Assembly: GCA_902598315.1 (NCBI GenBank)
Contig: CACKBP010000008.1
Location: 1 to 34,878, forward strand
Source of the DNA: an uncultured Pelagibacteraceae bacterium
GTDB taxonomy: Bacteria; Pseudomonadota; Alphaproteobacteria; Pelagibacterales; Pelagibacteraceae
Reading direction: 5' to 3'
DNA length: 34,878 nt
The notes below the pieces were generated by a model. It made no database searches. It saw only the letters and a program-made list of their open reading frames with translations, and was not told the origin of the DNA. Shown here piece after piece: positions 32,805 through 34,878 of this stretch. A program made the position numbers and the translations under genes. Every line of letters starts with the position of its first letter. Position 1 is the stretch's first letter.

Positions 32805-33908
32805 TTATTCTTCCTCTTTTTTATCGCTAATTTTTTCGTTTGCTGAAGGATTGCCTTCTAGCTCTTTACTAATCGCTGAAGCTTCATCTCTAATTATTTT
32901 TTCTATCTCTGCAGCAACGTTGGGATTTTTTTGAAGATAAATTTTGGCATTTTCTCTTCCTTGACCTATTTTTTCGCCCTTGTAAGCATACCAAGCTCCT
33001 GATTTTTCAACTACACCAGCTTTAGTACCAAGGTCTATTAACTCACCTAACTTACTTATTCCTTTTCCGTACATTAGGTCAAACTCAACAACTTTAAATG
33101 GTGGTGCCACTTTGTTTTTGATTACTTTTACTCTTGTAGAGTTACCTATAATTTGATCTTTTTCTTTAATTGCTCCTATTCTTCTAATATCCATTCTCAC
33201 AGATGAGTAAAATTTTAGTGCATTTCCGCCTGATGTAGTTTCTGGATTACCAAACATAACTCCAATCTTCATTCTTATTTGGTTTATAAAGATTACCATT
33301 GTATTTGATTTGGAAACTGACCCTGTAATTTTTCTTAAAGCTTGACTCATTAGTCTAGACTGCAAACCAACATGGTGATCTCCCATTTCTCCCTCTAATT
33401 CTGCTTTGGGAGTTAGTGCTGCTACTGAGTCAACAACTAATACAGATACTGATCCTGATTTTATTAATGTATCAGTAATTTCTAAAGCTTGTTCTCCAGT
33501 ATCGGGTTGGGAGATTAATAATTCTTCCGTTTTAACTCCTAACTTCTTAGCATACACAGGGTCCATAGCGTGCTCCGCATCAACAAAAGCGCAAATGCCG
33601 CCAGCTTTTTGAGCTTCAGCCACAACTTGTAATGCTAAAGTCGTTTTTCCTGATGACTCTGGTCCATATATCTCTATAATTCTACCTTTTGGTAAACCGC
33701 CTATACCTAGGGCTAAATCAAGGCTTAGTGAGCCAGTTGAAATTGCTTCCACGTCTAAAGCTTGTTGTTGACCAAGCCTCATTACTGAACCTTTTCCAAA
33801 ATTTTGATCAATTTGGCTTATAGCAGCCTCTAGTGATTTATTTTTCTCTTTTAATTCTTGTTGTTTTTTATTGTCTGTTTTCACTACTTTTAAGTTATTT
33901 TTTGTCAT
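32805..33908 (-). CDS. recA: Recombinase RecA
   Basis: ATP-dependent strand-exchange protein and SOS co-protease. At 367 residues: Walker [10 protein letters not shown] at 82-90, [18 protein letters not shown], the Walker B strand [23 protein letters not shown] (about 140-165), loop L2 region [18 protein letters not shown], and an acidic C-terminal tail (SDKKEEE) as usual. A Lys/Gln-rich stretch of about 20 residues precedes the conserved start region ([18 protein letters not shown]), slightly longer than in E. coli. A Shine-Dalgarno AAAGGA precedes ATG at 33908. A TATAAT box and a LexA-like site lie in the 92-base gap upstream. Confidence 0.98.
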   Translation of the reverse strand: MTKNNLKVVKTDNKKQQELKEKNKSLEAAISQIDQNFGKGSVMRLGQQQALDVEAISTGSLSLDLALGIGGLPKGRIIEIYGPESSGKTTLALQVVAEAQKAGGICAFVDAEHAMDPVYAKKLGVKTEELLISQPDTGEQALEITDTLIKSGSVSVLVVDSVAALTPKAELEGEMGDHHVGLQSRLMSQALRKITGSVSKSNTMVIFINQIRMKIGVMFGNPETTSGGNALKFYSSVRMDIRRIGAIKEKDQIIGNSTRVKVIKNKVAPPFKVVEFDLMYGKGISKLGELIDLGTKAGVVEKSGAWYAYKGEKIGQGRENAKIYLQKNPNVAAEIEKIIRDEASAISKELEGNPSANEKISDKKEEE

Positions 33909-33937
33909 TTTTTTTCCTTTTTGTTATTCGAATCGTT

Positions 33938-33943
33938 ATTATA
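33938..33943 (-). promoter_or_regulatory. recA -10 box
   Basis: A perfect TATAAT on the minus strand, predicting a start near 33931, 23 bases before the recA ATG. No good -35 hexamer is found 16-18 bases upstream; that position is A-rich. Confidence 0.5.
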
Positions 33944-33946
33944 AAT

Positions 33947-33961
33947 GTACACATTTTGTTC
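33947..33961. promoter_or_regulatory. LexA-like SOS box in the recA promoter
   Basis: GTAC-ACATTTT-GTTC on the plus strand (GAAC-N7-GTAC on the recA strand). The alphaproteobacterial LexA site is the direct repeat GTTC-N7-GTTC; this differs by one base in one half. It lies between the -35 and -10 regions, where a repressor would block transcription. Confidence 0.45.
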
Positions 33962-33977
33962 TTTTTATCAAGAAGTT

Positions 33978-34000
33978 AAAAAAGACCTTAAAAGTGAGGT
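33978..34000 (-). terminator. Weak candidate terminator after the TolC-like gene
   Basis: ACCT (34000-33997) can pair with AGGT (33988-33985) over an 8-base loop, followed on the transcript by CUUUUUUAA. The stem is only 4 base pairs, so termination is doubtful. Confidence 0.25.
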
Positions 34001-34878
34001 TTATTTAAGCGTTTTAATGGACAAAGAGCCGATTTGCATAGACAGTTCAAATTGAGCTGTAATAAAATCTCTTTGAGATTTTGCGTGATCAATTCTTGCG
34101 TTTAAAAGTAGGCTCCTTGACTGAATAACTTCTAGAGTTGTTCGGCTGTTACCTGCATCATATTCAAGTGTTATTCCCTCATTAGCAATTTCAGCAGCCT
34201 CTAGCTGAGATTTAGTAGCTTTTAAAACGCTTTTAGACGATTGATACTTGGACCAAGCATTTGAAGTTTCAGTTGAAGTCTTATTTTTCGTATCTTGCAA
34301 GATAAGTTTAGCTCGCTGTTTTTCATAAGAGGACTTTTTAATAGAAGAAACGTTTTCACCTCCTTTAATAATAGGCCAGGTAATAGTTGCTTTCACTGTT
34401 TCATCGTCCTGTTCATCTATAGTTGAACTGAGATCTCTAGTTTCGGTTTTTGAGATATTAATTGAGGCAGAGGGAGATAGCCTTGCTCGTTCTATGTTTA
34501 AATTTTTTTTAGTAATCTCATAATCAAGTTTTGCTATTAAAATATCTAAATTTTCTAGTTCTGAAATTCTTAAAGAAGACTCCAAAGAAGTCGGTAACTC
34601 TAAATTTATATCATTTTTGAGAATTTCAGGATTTGGAGCTCTTTCTCCAATAACTCTCTCAAAATTCGTTTTTGAGGAAAAAAGTTCGGTTTTGGCTTTA
34701 ATAAGTTTTGCATTTGCTCCGGCTAAAGAAGATTCTGATTGAGCTAGATCTGTTAAAGTTATTTCTCCTTTTTGTAGTCTAGCAGTATCAGACTCGACTT
34801 GCCTTTCAAATAAGCTCAAATTTAAAAGATTAAATTTTTCATTTTTGTACTTGTAAATCAAGTCAAAATACGCGTTAG
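34001..34878 (-). CDS. TolC-family outer-membrane efflux protein (partial, 5' end outside window)
   Basis: The C-terminal ~292 residues of an outer-membrane channel that would join an inner-membrane pump and adaptor to expel substrates across the envelope. The reading frame continues to the window edge (NAYFDLIYKYKNEKF), so the true start lies beyond 34878. The TolC pattern is clear: long amphipathic helices, RQVESDTARLQKGEITLTDLAQ matching the second-helix FxxGxxxxxD region, strands such as RLSPSASINISKTE and VKATITWPIIKGG, then the second repeat with NEGITLEYDAGNSRTTLEVIQ. The end lacks the long polar tail of E. coli TolC. recA follows after 92 bases in the same direction. Confidence 0.9.
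   Translation of the reverse strand, partial: NAYFDLIYKYKNEKFNLLNLSLFERQVESDTARLQKGEITLTDLAQSESSLAGANAKLIKAKTELFSSKTNFERVIGERAPNPEILKNDINLELPTSLESSLRISELENLDILIAKLDYEITKKNLNIERARLSPSASINISKTETRDLSSTIDEQDDETVKATITWPIIKGGENVSSIKKSSYEKQRAKLILQDTKNKTSTETSNAWSKYQSSKSVLKATKSQLEAAEIANEGITLEYDAGNSRTTLEVIQSRSLLLNARIDHAKSQRDFITAQFELSMQIGSLSIKTLK

Noticed and set aside
1-34878. tRNA genes, CRISPR arrays, transposons or prophage genes
   Set aside because: No tRNA-like cloverleaf with a GGTTCGA arm, no spaced direct repeats and no transposase or integrase motif were seen on either strand.

Overview
The window is a very AT-rich, tightly packed bacterial chromosome segment with 34 protein genes, the last cut by the right edge. 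Most neighbours touch or overlap, the largest gap is about 170 bases, and no stretch over 300 bases lacks a gene. I found no tRNA, rRNA, CRISPR array, insertion sequence, integrase or long repeat. Protein families, gene order (lptFG-lptD-surA-pdxA-rsmA-gmk; fabD-fabG-acpP; rpsF-rpsR-rplI-dnaB; cvpA-purF; rlmE-guaB-guaA; recA near alaS and icd), low GC and short spacers suggest a streamlined marine alphaproteobacterium of the SAR11/Pelagibacter type. That assignment is an inference from composition and gene order, not a database match.

Layout. 28-1888 (-): pepA then ndk. 2017-9205 (+): an overlapping operon lptF, lptG, lptD, surA, pdxA, rsmA, which combines lipopolysaccharide export, outer-membrane protein folding, vitamin B6 synthesis and rRNA methylation. 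9172-11740 (-): fabD, fabG, acpP, gmk (fatty-acid synthesis plus guanylate kinase). 11842-18909 (+): rpsF, rpsR, rplI, dnaB, an RND/MMPL-type exporter, cvpA, purF. 18906-26678 (-): a nine-gene run, psd, pssA, rlmE, guaB, a secreted TPR protein, guaA, panB, a membrane TPR-like protein, bamB. 26743-27957 (+): icd. 27950-34878 (-): a TolC-like protein (partial), recA, an aldehyde dehydrogenase with its DUF779 partner, and alaS.

How the genes work together. Envelope biogenesis recurs: LptF/G/D, SurA, BamB with a YfgM-like partner, TolC, Psd/PssA and Fab. Purine synthesis forms a second theme: PurF commits PRPP, GuaB and GuaA make GMP, Gmk makes GDP and Ndk makes GTP. The rest is translation, replication and repair, central carbon metabolism and one small aldehyde-oxidation cassette.

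This is mainly ordinary core genome, and I do not see a convincing new multi-gene system. The points most worth a second look are remodelled core enzymes: a PurF of the Bacillus type that has lost three of its four iron-sulfur ligands, an IMP dehydrogenase with no CBS module, an LptD with only three cysteines and a PdxA with altered glycine loops. Beyond these there are a perfect hairpin at the start of the DUF779 gene, a LexA-like site in the recA promoter, repeated promoter architecture in divergent gaps, and junctions where genes expected from the usual alphaproteobacterial order are missing.
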